Position numbers and translations under genes: made by a program. This document shows, in pieces, positions 34,717 through 42,573 of a DNA stretch of 64,000 bases. Position 1 is the stretch's first letter, and every line of letters begins with the position of its first letter. Under the pieces are notes generated by a model. The model saw only the letters and a program-made list of their open reading frames with translations, was not told the origin of the DNA and searched no databases. The DNA is from Alphaproteobacteria bacterium RIFCSPHIGHO2_01_FULL_41_14 (GTDB taxonomy: Bacteria; Pseudomonadota; Alphaproteobacteria; UBA7879; UBA5542), in assembly GCA_001767855.1 (NCBI GenBank), contig MEMF01000002.1:266001-330000 (forward strand), in the 5' to 3' direction.

Positions 34717-36141
34717 TTGAGAATAGCGTCAATGAAAAGTAGTATCATTTTAGGTTTATTTGTTGTTGGGAGCCTAGTTCTTTGTGGTCACGCAGCAACA
34801 ATAGAAGAGTTTGATCCTGGAAACAGAATATCTTCTCAAAACTATCTCATGGATTCCGCAGATTTACGAGTTTATTATGATAAGAAAGAGCGGCGACTAT
34901 ATAACGGTTCATCTTTAGAATCGGCTTTTGCCGGGCCTCATGGTGATAGGGATGGCAAACAGAACTTTGCTCGTAACGTTGGAGATGTATTAAAAAGCTT
35001 CAATGATGAAATTCCAGGCAGTACATATAACATTGGAGATACCTGTACGTACGATCTTGGAGGTCACGGACACAATCTAGGTCTATTGAGAGAATCATAT
35101 GAGAAAAAAGAAAACGATAGTCAGTCAGCTGGAGCATGGAAGACATTTAAAACTCCGTTCACCAAAAATTTCTGGAGAAATGTTGCCGTCGGAGCGGCCA
35201 TTGGGTTTGCTTCAGATTCTGTTGATTACATTAATCCGATCGCCTCTTGGGAAGATGAATTTTTCTTAAGGAAGTATAGGAATGTTTTTGTTGGTGCGGC
35301 AATAGGAGCAGGAATTTCCTTGTGGAGTGCAGACAAGAGAAAAAACGAGAACTTTTTTAAAGAATCTCTAAAAAAGAAAAAATGGTGGCCTTTCTACCAA
35401 GACAGAAGAAGTATTGTTAATGGTGAGGATACTTTTCCATGGTGTGTTCATGGAGAACTTCAGATGGAGTATCTACTGCGTGGTAAAATTGTTAGTCGTG
35501 GTTTTGGATCTGGAACTTTAATTGGGGATAAGTATGTTTTAACTGCAGCCCATAATTTTTATAGTGTTGTGACCACTAGAGAAGGCCCGTTACATTTGGT
35601 TCCCGATTTTGTCACATTCTTTCCGGCTAAACAGGGAAAGAATGTTCCTTTTGGGGCTGCGCGAGGAGACAAAATAATAATCCCTAAAGGTTATATTGAA
35701 AACACTCAAGATTATACAAAAGATATAGCCTTGTTAAGGGTAGGGAAGCTCTTAAATCTTGATTATACGAGTACCTTACTTGACACGTATCCGGGGAATG
35801 CTTTAGGACATTTTGGAGTAAAATCTCTTTCAGAGGGTGTTAGAGAAAGCCTTAGCTTAAGAATCACGGGATATCCTGGAGAAAAAAAGGGAAAAATGTA
35901 TACGATGGAAGGGTTTTTACGGGGTATAAGAGACGGGAGAATGTTCTACGATATAGATACAACTGCAGGACAAAGTGGAAGTGCTGTATGCGACTTAGGA
36001 ACAACTAACACCAGCTTTCATAGCATGGTGTGTGGGGTTCATACGAATGGCTGGGAGGCTGACGTTGTGAGTCAACACAATAATGGAACGCATATAAGTG
36101 AAAAACATCTTTATACTCTTAACGAATGGGTGAAATTATGA
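34717..36141 (+). CDS. Secreted trypsin-like (S1/V8-type) serine protease
   Basis: The 474-residue protein has a signal peptide, a long N-terminal region with two Gly/Ala-rich hydrophobic stretches (GAAIGFASD near 157 and GAAIGAGISL near 192), and a C-terminal protease domain. The triad is visible: His279 in LTAAHNF, Asp336 in TKDIALLRV, Ser420 in AGQSGSAV. A TTG start at 34717 is favoured by AGGAGGGG eight bases upstream. ATG 34732 is the alternative. The gene is AT-rich. It is coupled to the next gene and lies between inverted-repeat ends. Confidence 0.8.
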   Translation: MRIASMKSSIILGLFVVGSLVLCGHAATIEEFDPGNRISSQNYLMDSADLRVYYDKKERRLYNGSSLESAFAGPHGDRDGKQNFARNVGDVLKSFNDEIPGSTYNIGDTCTYDLGGHGHNLGLLRESYEKKENDSQSAGAWKTFKTPFTKNFWRNVAVGAAIGFASDSVDYINPIASWEDEFFLRKYRNVFVGAAIGAGISLWSADKRKNENFFKESLKKKKWWPFYQDRRSIVNGEDTFPWCVHGELQMEYLLRGKIVSRGFGSGTLIGDKYVLTAAHNFYSVVTTREGPLHLVPDFVTFFPAKQGKNVPFGAARGDKIIIPKGYIENTQDYTKDIALLRVGKLLNLDYTSTLLDTYPGNALGHFGVKSLSEGVRESLSLRITGYPGEKKGKMYTMEGFLRGIRDGRMFYDIDTTAGQSGSAVCDLGTTNTSFHSMVCGVHTNGWEADVVSQHNNGTHISEKHLYTLNEWVKL

Positions 36142-36524
36142 AAATTGTTTTATTTTTATTATCTATTTTCTTTAATTTAAACTTAATCTCTGCTCCGTGT
36201 GTGGAAATAGCAGGAGATTCCTTTCCTCCTCGCTCTGCGCGCGTTCCCAAGCCAGAACAAATTGAAGCAGCAAGAATTTCTCATCCTGCGACACCAACCT
36301 CTTTCTTTGGTTTTTTAGGGTTGTGGAAGCATTCGAATCCGGAACCGGCTCCTTTTAAAACTGACTCTAATGGTAGGGCATACACAGGCATGTCGTTAGA
36401 AGAATTAGCAGGGGAATATGTTAAAGATCTTTCATCCAAACCTTTTGAATCAACGAAAAAAAAAAGTAACTGCTCCAAACATAAGAAAAAAACAAATAGA
36501 AAAAAACCTTCTCATAGAAAATAA
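36138..36524 (+). CDS. Small secreted basic protein coupled to the protease gene
   Basis: The family is not recognised. The ATG at 36138 overlaps the protease stop (ATGA), implying coupled translation. The 128-residue product has a signal peptide (MKIVLFLLSIFFNLNLISA), a Pro-rich middle, a short conserved-looking stretch (GRAYTGMSLEELAGEYV), and a tail of Lys/Arg/Ser (KKKTNRKKPSHRK). The tail could bind nucleic acid or acidic surfaces. The protease has the similar phrase RLYNGSSLESAFAG near its N-terminus, hinting at a shared module. An inhibitor, propeptide or substrate role is speculative. Confidence 0.65.
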   Translation: MKIVLFLLSIFFNLNLISAPCVEIAGDSFPPRSARVPKPEQIEAARISHPATPTSFFGFLGLWKHSNPEPAPFKTDSNGRAYTGMSLEELAGEYVKDLSSKPFESTKKKSNCSKHKKKTNRKKPSHRK

Positions 36525-36623
36525 GATTTTCTCGTTGTTCAGTCATATTATGCCAAAAAATACATCGTTAAGGCTCATGTGGTGATGGTTTGCCCCATCC
36601 CGTCCTCTATAACATATTTCTAC

Positions 36624-36641
36624 GTTATCTGGGACAGCCCC
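36624..36641. repeat. Solo terminal inverted repeat
   Basis: GTTATCTGGGACAGCCCC matches the inner end of the 34532-34611 element (ATTATCTGGGACAGCCCC) and is the inverted partner of the left end at 34532. It lies about 100 bases after the small basic protein gene, closing a unit of about 2.1 kb. Confidence 0.65.
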
Positions 36642-36675
36642 AATGTTTTTTGTAGGAGCGTTGGGGGAGGAGGTG

Positions 36676-36969
36676 TTAGATTTCTAAGCTAGTCTGCTGA
36701 GAAGGGAGGGTGATTTTTCCTTTCAGATCTTGCACCAGCAAAGTTTTATAACGACTCTGAGCTCCACTCAGCAGCTGGATGTGGGATTTGGGCATGCCCC
36801 AGGTTTTGGATAAAAAAGAGATCAAGGCCGCGTTTGCCTCCCCTTCTTTGGGCGGTGCTTTTACCGAGACGCGGATATAGAGTTTGCCCTCTTTTTCCAG
36901 CATGCCTCCTATTTTTTCTTGGGCGGCTTTGGGGGTTAAGTAGATGAAGATTTTTTTAGAACAAGACAT
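36676..36969 (-). CDS. DUF167/YggU-family protein
   Basis: A 97-residue cytosolic protein of the DUF167 family, whose biochemical role is not established. Characteristic phrases are VSVKAPPKEGEANAALISFLS and a C-terminal LLSGAQSRYKTLLV. The ATG at 36969 has AAGGATTG upstream. A TTG nine bases earlier is less likely. It stands alone on the minus strand. Confidence 0.85.
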   Translation of the reverse strand: MSCSKKIFIYLTPKAAQEKIGGMLEKEGKLYIRVSVKAPPKEGEANAALISFLSKTWGMPKSHIQLLSGAQSRYKTLLVQDLKGKITLPSQQTSLEI

Positions 36970-37063
36970 CTGTATCAATCCTTTTCTTGCAAATAACCAG
37001 ACAGGCTTAATCTTAAAGGGGAATGGTGTGTAAGATCAAGGGGGGAGACTTTTTAGAACAGCC

Positions 37064-37450
37064 ATGCTAATATGCCCCAAAAAATACCTCACTCAATCTG
37101 ACTCAGGAGGAGACTTGCTGCGCATACATTGTCAAGAACCATGGTTCAGTAAAATTAGAGCTGGGATAAAAACGATTGAGGGGAGAAACTACTCTGATAA
37201 ATATGCTCAGCTCCAGCCTGGAGATCTATTAGAGTTTTATTTCAATGACCAAAGTTTTATGACTGAAGTTATAAAGGTAAAATCATATCCTACCCTGGAA
37301 GAATATTTGGAAATTGAAGGCTACGAAAAGGTGTTGCCAGGGGTTACTTCATTTCAAGAAGCAATGGACATATATCTTCAGTATAACAGCCGCGCAGAGT
37401 TGGAACAGGCGGGTCGTTTTCTGGCGATACACGTCAAAGTAAGAAGATGA
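37064..37450 (+). CDS. ASCH-domain protein
   Basis: The 128-residue protein resembles ASCH (PUA-related) domains: WFSKIRAGIKTIEGRNYSD, followed by LQPGDLLEFYF and an EVIKVKSYPTLEEYL region, ending in a sheet that includes GRFLAIHVKV. ASCH proteins bind RNA or, in some bacteria, hydrolyse N4-acetylcytidine. The active residues of the latter type are not confidently seen. The ribosome site (GGGGGAGA) is about 19 bases before the ATG, so the start is less certain. Confidence 0.75.
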   Translation: MLICPKKYLTQSDSGGDLLRIHCQEPWFSKIRAGIKTIEGRNYSDKYAQLQPGDLLEFYFNDQSFMTEVIKVKSYPTLEEYLEIEGYEKVLPGVTSFQEAMDIYLQYNSRAELEQAGRFLAIHVKVRR

Positions 37451-37459
37451 CTCGGAAAA

Positions 37460-37535
37460 TGGCTCCCCGAACTGGACTCGAACCAGTGACCCAATGATTA
37501 ACAGTCATTTGCTCTACCGACTGAGCTATCGGGGA
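37460..37535 (-). tRNA. tRNA-Asn (GTT)
   Basis: Read on the minus strand, the acceptor TCCCCGA pairs with TCGGGGA, the anticodon loop CTGTTAA carries GTT, and the T loop has GTTCGAGTC. CCA is encoded. Asn tRNA is a target of the Tgt enzyme at the window start. Confidence 0.95.
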
Positions 37536-37585
37536 ATACCGTGTCCTGGTTTTATCAAATTAACCAAGAGAAATCCAGCGCTTTT

Positions 37586-37659
37586 TGGAGGCCGGGACCG
37601 GAATCGAACCAGCGTACAAGGATTTGCAGTCCTCTGCATCACCACTCTGCCACCCGGCC
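37586..37659 (-). tRNA. tRNA-Cys (GCA)
   Basis: The acceptor GGCCGGG pairs with CCCGGCC, the anticodon loop CTGCAAA carries GCA, and CCA is encoded. It lies 50 bases upstream of tRNA-Asn on the same strand, probably in one transcript. Confidence 0.95.
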
Positions 37660-37674
37660 ATCGCACTAAAGCCT

Positions 37675-37704
37675 AATAAAGTCATATTTTTCTAAGGGCG
37701 TCAA
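37675..37704 (-). promoter_or_regulatory. Promoter of the tRNA-Cys/tRNA-Asn unit
   Basis: On the minus strand TTGACG (37699-37704) and TTTATT (37675-37680) are separated by 18 bases, about 16 bases before tRNA-Cys. Confidence 0.55.
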
Positions 37705-37764
37705 GGTGGTTTATCTTGAGTTTTTATGAAGGGAGGATAGAATAAGCCGAGAGGAGGGGGATAA

Positions 37765-37821
37765 ATGGAGAAACGGCTAAGCGTTCTTACACTCGGCAGG
37801 ATAGATCGTGTTGTCCTTTGA
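37765..37821 (+). other. Possible 18-codon leader ORF ahead of the Pcm-like gene
   Basis: ATG at 37765 stands right behind AGGAGGGGG, the best ribosome site in this gap. It encodes MEKRLSVLTLGRIDRVVL and stops at 37819-37821, overlapping the GTG start of the methyltransferase gene by 14 bases. It could couple translation of the next gene or be chance. Confidence 0.3.
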
Positions 37822-38482
37822 TATTCGACATCACTATGTTCTGTCGCGCCAAATTGCCGCCCATGGCAATTTTTCCTCTTTTGTGATGAGGTGTTTCGAG
37901 CAAACCCCGCGCAGCTTTTTTCTGCCGCCTGTAGAGACTCATAAAGCGTACGTGGAAGATTTTGTCCCGATCTCCTCAGATCGGGTGGGGATAATGCCCC
38001 TGATGGGGGCTCGGCTTCTGCAGCACCTGCTGCCCCCCGTGCCAGAAAAGAATATTATGGTGGTGGGGGGAAGTACAGGCTATCTGGCCGCTTTATTAAG
38101 TTATTATGCGTCCACCGTCTTTCTTTTGGAGTCAGATGATCGATTCTCCTCTATGGCTCAAGCAGGATTGAGCGCTCTGCATATCGATAATGTGGTGCTC
38201 TGCCAAGGAAACTTAAAGGAAGGGCTTGCGCGACAGGGTCCTTTTCATTTCGTGGTCATAGAGGGGGGGGTTGAGTCCATCCCTTCTTGCTTTTTCGATC
38301 AGTTGACTCCTGAGGCTTTGGGTATTTTTGCGTGTGAAGCGTCCGGCTCGCCCCATTCACCCATCGGGCAGATGACCCGTTTTTGGCGTGATACGCAGAG
38401 AGTGATTAACAAGGAGCCTCTTTTTGAAATGCCGCATTACCCTTTAAAAGAATTTTCCCACCCTAAAAAGTTCGAGTTTTAA
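37808..38482 (+). CDS. Protein-L-isoaspartate O-methyltransferase-like protein
   Basis: A 224-residue relative of PCMT. An SAM-binding motif I (MVVGGSTGYLAALLSYY, about residues 82-98) and an acidic strand end (VFLLESD) are present, followed by VVIEGGVESIP where the family usually has an equivalent catalytic-region strand. The N-terminal PCMT substrate motif is weak, so true isoaspartate repair is uncertain. Divergent PCMT genes of this kind are common in alphaproteobacteria next to tolC, but here a rhodanese gene follows immediately. The start is GTG at 37808 with AGGA upstream. Confidence 0.75.
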   Translation: MLSFDIRHHYVLSRQIAAHGNFSSFVMRCFEQTPRSFFLPPVETHKAYVEDFVPISSDRVGIMPLMGARLLQHLLPPVPEKNIMVVGGSTGYLAALLSYYASTVFLLESDDRFSSMAQAGLSALHIDNVVLCQGNLKEGLARQGPFHFVVIEGGVESIPSCFFDQLTPEALGIFACEASGSPHSPIGQMTRFWRDTQRVINKEPLFEMPHYPLKEFSHPKKFEF

Positions 38483-38803
38483 ATGAATCCCATCGAGATA
38501 AGTCCTCAACAACTTGCAGAGATTTTTCAACAAGATCCCCATCTTTTTATGTTGGATGTGAGAGAGCCATGGGAAGTTAAAAAAGTGTCTCTGAAAGGGG
38601 CGGTAAACATCCCTCTCTCCGATTTAATCGCCCGACAAACGGAGCTTCCCTTAGAGAGGCCCCTCTATGTGGTCTGTCATCATGGGGTGCGTAGCCTTAA
38701 GGTGGCTTTGTTTCTGCGAGAGCAGGGCTATGAGGCCTATAGCCTCAAGGGGGGGATCGATGCCTGGGCGCGAGACGTGGACCCTTCGGTGGGGTTTTAT
38801 TAG
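38483..38803 (+). CDS. Rhodanese-like sulfurtransferase
   Basis: A single-domain rhodanese of 106 residues. The conserved LDVREPWE is near residue 25-32 and the active-site loop is CHHGVRS (Cys near residue 65). Such proteins carry persulfide sulfur to acceptors or sense redox state. The ATG follows the preceding stop codon directly, so the two genes are coupled. Confidence 0.88.
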   Translation: MNPIEISPQQLAEIFQQDPHLFMLDVREPWEVKKVSLKGAVNIPLSDLIARQTELPLERPLYVVCHHGVRSLKVALFLREQGYEAYSLKGGIDAWARDVDPSVGFY

Positions 38804-38839
38804 GGACTTATTCGATCTCTCTCCGCGTGCTCTTCTTTG

Positions 38840-38920
38840 GTCATTCCCGCGCAGGTTTCCAGCTTCCTTGTGTGACATTATTCCCTGGACCCCCGCCTTC
38901 GCGAGGGTGATAAGGGGAAG
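38840..38920. repeat. Dispersed palindromic repeat, copy at 38.9 kb
   Basis: A decayed first half (GGTCATTCCCGCGCAGG) is followed by a second palindrome CTGGACCCCCGCCTTCGCG-AGGGTGATAAG. The two-part order matches the copy at 62526-62605. It lies between rhodanese and porin, which otherwise are separated only by the porin terminator. Confidence 0.6.
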
Positions 38921-38973
38921 ATATATATAGAAGTCCGTAGAAATTCATATTTCTTCTCAGGAAAAAAGAAAAG

Positions 38974-39000
38974 AAAAAGGGGCTTGTAAAGCCCCTTTTT
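38974..39000 (-). terminator. Rho-independent terminator of the porin gene
   Basis: On the minus strand AAAAAGGGGCTTTACAAGCC-CCTTTTT: a GGGGCTT/AAGCCCC-type stem with a three- to four-base loop and a T run. It lies about 25 bases after the porin stop. The A tract makes it potentially bidirectional. Confidence 0.9.
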
Positions 39001-39025
39001 GTAAACCCGTGTAAAGGGTGATGGA

Positions 39026-40276
39026 TTAGAAGCGGAGCTTCGTTCCAAGGATGACAGCTGTTCCACGGTTGTTTGCGTTCAAGACTGTGGAGTCAGAATA
39101 GATGTCTACACCAGTTTGAAGCAGGTTAGTACCGGCGTCGGCAATAGCTGCGGCTGGAGCTCTCAAGTCGAAGTAGTCAACTTCAGCAAAGGCAACCCAA
39201 CCGGGAGCGACAACGTAGTCCATGGTCAACATGGTCACATCAGCCTTCGCTCTTCCGCCTTCTGTTTTGCGGTCGGCATAGGTGTACCCAAGAGCAACGT
39301 TTGCGTTCCGTGCGAAGTCATACCCCACAGCCGCGTTAACACCTCTTGTATTCGTGTTTGCCCTTGTGATTAGGTTGTTAGACCGAACACGTGACCTGTT
39401 GTTGTTAAAGTAAGACGCTGCAAACTGCCAGTTTTGGTAGTCAAGTAACGTACCGATTTGATAGCCCGTTGTATCCTTAAAGATATTCCCTGAGCCAGCA
39501 GCAGTGGTTGCGGCTATATTGTCATTCTTCGATTTCCCAGTTTGTCCCACAAGGTAAAGACCAAGGTTAAAGCTAGTGAACGCTTTGTTGTAAGAGAGAC
39601 CGCCGGCAAGCAAGTTATAAGAATACGGAGCTATCGAAGCGTTCCTTATAGTTGTAAGACCAACGTTATTTTGCGTGCCCCGGTTTAGACGTCCATAAAG
39701 CTTCGTGCTGGGGGTAAAGTCAAGCCCGATCTGGAAGCCATAGACTTCTGGAGATATCCACACGATTTTCGTCGCGTTGGGGTTAGCAGGATCTCCAATC
39801 GTTGGACGGAAAGCCACAGTACGTGTCATGTTGATAAGTTTGTCAAGGTCACCAGAGGTGCCTCCAAGACCGCCCAATACGTCGTCACCCGTGTACATCA
39901 TGGTGCTTGTCACACCTTCTGTATCACCAATCTTCACGTTTCCGATGCAGTCATGGTTCAGATAAACATACACTTCATCAATACGGTCTGATACGCTTTT
40001 GGCTCTATCAAAGTTCAATACACCCACAGCACCATACCCAATATTGTTATGGGAAGCTCCCCCCACATTCATCACCAAGTTACCTTTAGAGATAAAGGTG
40101 ACAGCAGGTGGGTTACCAGGAAGGCGAACCTTTTGATCAACGCCAACACCTGCGCCTGTAATGCTTCCACCGAAGCTTAATACGGGGCCCTGGCCGGCGG
40201 CTGGGCCTTCTGCGAACGCACCCAAAACCATCAGAGAAGCGCCGAGGAAACCAGCATTTCTTAATATATTTTTCAT
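39026..40276 (-). CDS. Gram-negative porin-like outer-membrane protein
   Basis: A 416-residue beta-barrel with a signal peptide (MKNILRNAGFLGASLMVLGAFA), alternating beta strands, many Gly/Asn/Tyr turns, and the terminal Phe (GTKLRF) recognised by the BAM machinery. Phrases such as GYDFARNANVALGYTYADRKTEGG and the AEVDYFDLR region fit the general alphaproteobacterial porin family. A strong AGGAG, a near-consensus promoter and an excellent terminator suggest a highly expressed single gene, perhaps the major porin. Confidence 0.85.
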   Translation of the reverse strand: MKNILRNAGFLGASLMVLGAFAEGPAAGQGPVLSFGGSITGAGVGVDQKVRLPGNPPAVTFISKGNLVMNVGGASHNNIGYGAVGVLNFDRAKSVSDRIDEVYVYLNHDCIGNVKIGDTEGVTSTMMYTGDDVLGGLGGTSGDLDKLINMTRTVAFRPTIGDPANPNATKIVWISPEVYGFQIGLDFTPSTKLYGRLNRGTQNNVGLTTIRNASIAPYSYNLLAGGLSYNKAFTSFNLGLYLVGQTGKSKNDNIAATTAAGSGNIFKDTTGYQIGTLLDYQNWQFAASYFNNNRSRVRSNNLITRANTNTRGVNAAVGYDFARNANVALGYTYADRKTEGGRAKADVTMLTMDYVVAPGWVAFAEVDYFDLRAPAAAIADAGTNLLQTGVDIYSDSTVLNANNRGTAVILGTKLRF

Positions 40277-40318
40277 TGTTTAACTCCTAAAATCTAAAAT
40301 AAAGTTTTCTCAGTTCTA

Positions 40319-40347
40319 ATAAAAACTCATTTTCAGAAAGAATACAA
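40319..40347 (-). promoter_or_regulatory. Promoter of the porin gene
   Basis: On the minus strand TTGTAT (40342-40347) and TTTTAT (40319-40324) are separated by 17 bases, leaving a leader of about 35 bases. Confidence 0.55.
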
Positions 40348-40412
40348 GAGACGCGAGAGCATCCTTTCCCATAAAAAGAAAATGTGTTGCGAGTGGGCAA
40401 CATCCAGCAAGA

Positions 40413-40541
40413 CTATGCGTCGGAAGAGGGGGGGTAAGTTCTGGGAAAGGTGGATCCTTCTGGGCGTTCAAGGGGGCCTCTTTTCCCGCAATGGCTGAGA
40501 AGAAGGCACAACAAACAGAGATAAGCAGCTTTATAAACCAT
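40413..40541 (-). CDS. lptM: Small lipoprotein, LptM/YifL-like
   Basis: The ATG at 40541 gives 42 residues. The signal peptide ends with the lipobox LSHC, and the mature protein begins CGKRGPLERPEG, matching the CG(K/R)xGPL(Y)xP pattern of LptM, a lipoprotein that helps mature the LptD outer-membrane LPS translocon. The gene starts five bases after ubiA ends. LptM more often sits next to lysA. It is short, so confidence relies on the CGxxGPL motif. Confidence 0.75.
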   Translation of the reverse strand: MVYKAAYLCLLCLLLSHCGKRGPLERPEGSTFPRTYPPSSDA

Positions 40542-40546
40542 CCCCC

Positions 40547-41440
40547 TCACCTTACAAAATTCGCGAGAAGAATGCCAGCCCAAATTAAAAAGCCCATCTT
40601 TCCATTCCATCGGAAAAAATCACCACAGGAAGAGGGGTCTTTTAAAGAGAGGTATTTTAACTTTAAGAAAATCAGGGGGATCAAGGGGATTAGAGAAAAC
40701 CCAAAAATAGGATTTTTTAAGAAGAGGGCCACCCCCAAGAGACCAGAAAAAAACAGGACGTAACACAGTCTGACAAAGAAAACGCCTTTTTGGAGCCCCA
40801 CCTTCAGCGCTGAAGACTTTAGGCCGAGCCTTTGATCGTCTTCATAGTCTTGGAAGGCATAGACTGTATCATATCCGATTGTCCAGAACAGGCAGGCAAC
40901 ATAAAGCACCAGGGCGGGTAGGGCCAAAGTGTTGGTCACAGAGGTCCAGCCCATCAAGCATCCCCAATTGACAATCATGCCGAGAAAAATTTGGGGCCAA
41001 TAGGTAAATCTTTTAAGAAACGGATAAATGAAAATAGGTACAACGATTAAGCTTCCCAAAAGAATGGTCGTCTTATTCAGGGTAAGCAACAGCCCCAGCG
41101 CCAAAAGAAATTGACAGATCGCAAAAACCAAGGCTTGACGCTTAGAAATGAGCCCGGCGGCAATGGGACGCTCCTTGGTGCGCCGCACGTGTCGATCAAT
41201 GTCGTGATCAACCAGATCATTGATGGTGCAGCCGGCGCCTCGTATCAGCACAGACCCTAGCAGAAATACAATCAAAATTTGGGGGGAAACGTGGGGAGAG
41301 GCGAGGCTTGACGCCCATAACGCAGGGCACAAATATAAAGGGGTGATGAGGGGGAGGTGAAGGCGCATCAAGCGCCCGTAAGCTTTGATCGTTTCAAACA
41401 CGGTCAGCGAAGGCGCATAAGATTTTAAATTGCTGTTCAT
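40547..41440 (-). CDS. ubiA: 4-hydroxybenzoate polyprenyltransferase UbiA
   Basis: UbiA attaches the polyprenyl tail to 4-hydroxybenzoate in ubiquinone synthesis. The 297-residue membrane protein has about eight hydrophobic segments and both Asp-rich motifs: NDLVDHDIDRHVRRTKERP (about residues 74-92) and YAFQDYEDDQRLGLKSSA (about 194-211). It is divergent from rsmE, which starts 49 bases away. Confidence 0.93.
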   Translation of the reverse strand: MNSNLKSYAPSLTVFETIKAYGRLMRLHLPLITPLYLCPALWASSLASPHVSPQILIVFLLGSVLIRGAGCTINDLVDHDIDRHVRRTKERPIAAGLISKRQALVFAICQFLLALGLLLTLNKTTILLGSLIVVPIFIYPFLKRFTYWPQIFLGMIVNWGCLMGWTSVTNTLALPALVLYVACLFWTIGYDTVYAFQDYEDDQRLGLKSSALKVGLQKGVFFVRLCYVLFFSGLLGVALFLKNPIFGFSLIPLIPLIFLKLKYLSLKDPSSCGDFFRWNGKMGFLIWAGILLANFVR

Positions 41441-41489
41441 GCAGTTCCTGTTTATAGTTTTTTAAAGATCTTCATCGTATAAGGATTTC

Positions 41490-42224
41490 ATGAAAGAAAG
41501 TCATCAAAAAAAATTGACGCGGCTGTATGTGCCAGAACGGTTGACTCCCCAGCACATGGTTCTTTTGACACCCGACCAAAGCCATCACCTTTTGACGGTT
41601 CTGCGGAAAAAAGCAGGCGACCAGGTTCTTTTGTTTAATGGGATGGCAGGGGAGTGGTTGGCGGTTTTAACCAGTGTTTCTAAAAAACAGATTTCTGCTA
41701 GGTGTCTAGAGCAGGTAAGGCCTCAAGAGAAAAGCTCCTCTCTCTCCTTGGCCTTTTCGCCCCTTAAAAAGCATCGACAAGATTTTTTGATCGAAAAGGC
41801 GACAGAATTGGGGGTGACCCATCTTATGCCCGTTGACATGAACCATACCAATCTCCCTGTCTTTAACCCGGAAAAAGTCTTAAAGCAAAGCAGGGAGGCG
41901 GCAGAACAGTGTGAGCGGCTGTCTATCCCCCTCATCCATCCTCTCGAAAAGTTAGCCCAGATGTTGAAAAGTTGGCCCTATGACAGACCTTTATATGTGG
42001 CGTTAGAAAGAGCGTCAGAGACAAATTCCTTGGCGGATGTGCTCGAAAAAAACAAAGAGGCGGCGTTCTTGGTGGGGCCTGAGGGTGGATTTTCGCCAGA
42101 AGAGGTGGCTCTTTTGTCGCACCAGTCTTTTGTGAAATTCTTCAGCCTTGGACCCCTGGTTTTAAGAGCAGAGACTGCTGCCATTTTGTGTGTGGGGTTG
42201 TATCAACAATTGAGTCAGAAATGA
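41490..42224 (+). CDS. rsmE: 16S rRNA m3U1498 methyltransferase RsmE
   Basis: RsmE is a SPOUT-fold enzyme acting on the decoding-site helix 44. At 244 residues it is typical. An N-terminal PUA-like domain (TPDQSHHLLTVLRKKAGDQV) is followed by the SPOUT part with LIEKATELGVTHLMPV, GPEGGFSPEEV and LGPLVLRAETAAI, which form the SAM knot. Its stop overlaps the bolA start (ATGA). Confidence 0.95.
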   Translation: MKESHQKKLTRLYVPERLTPQHMVLLTPDQSHHLLTVLRKKAGDQVLLFNGMAGEWLAVLTSVSKKQISARCLEQVRPQEKSSSLSLAFSPLKKHRQDFLIEKATELGVTHLMPVDMNHTNLPVFNPEKVLKQSREAAEQCERLSIPLIHPLEKLAQMLKSWPYDRPLYVALERASETNSLADVLEKNKEAAFLVGPEGGFSPEEVALLSHQSFVKFFSLGPLVLRAETAAILCVGLYQQLSQK

Positions 42225-42493
42225 GCTTAAAAAAGAAGATCCAGGAAAAACTAGAGAAAATCTTTACGCCTGTGTCTTGTGAGGTTCAAGATTTGTCTTC
42301 TCTTCATAAAGGACATACGGGGTATAGCCCTAAGGGAGAAACGCATTTCAAGGTGATCCTGGTGTCTTCCTTCTTTTCTGGAAAAAATAGGGTAGAGCGG
42401 CATCAAATGGTTCATAAAGCTTTGGCAGAAGAGATAAAAGAAATCCATGCGATGGAGTTCGTTTTAAGGTCACCCGAAGAACATGTCGTCTAG
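42221..42493 (+). CDS. bolA: BolA-family protein
   Basis: A 90-residue protein with the BolA fold. It includes GETHFKVILVSSFFSGKNRVERHQMV, the conserved F/V...R.HR.V region with the His used with monothiol glutaredoxins to hold a [2Fe-2S] cluster, and the tail EIHAMEFVLRSPEEH. The first Cys is C17. The ATG at 42221 is coupled to rsmE. A role in Fe-S trafficking or iron sensing is likely. Confidence 0.9.
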   Translation: MSLKKKIQEKLEKIFTPVSCEVQDLSSLHKGHTGYSPKGETHFKVILVSSFFSGKNRVERHQMVHKALAEEIKEIHAMEFVLRSPEEHVV

Positions 42494-42573
42494 CAGAAAA
42501 ACTTGTAAGTCTCCTTGAGTTTTTGCGAGAGACTCTTTATGATCCTACATGAATTTTACAATAGAGTTATGAG

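Noticed and set aside
34512..36653. Similar AATGTTTTTT sequences flanking the protease unit as a target-site duplication
   Set aside because: The left one is several bases away from the repeat end and the sequence is low complexity, so it cannot be claimed as a duplication.
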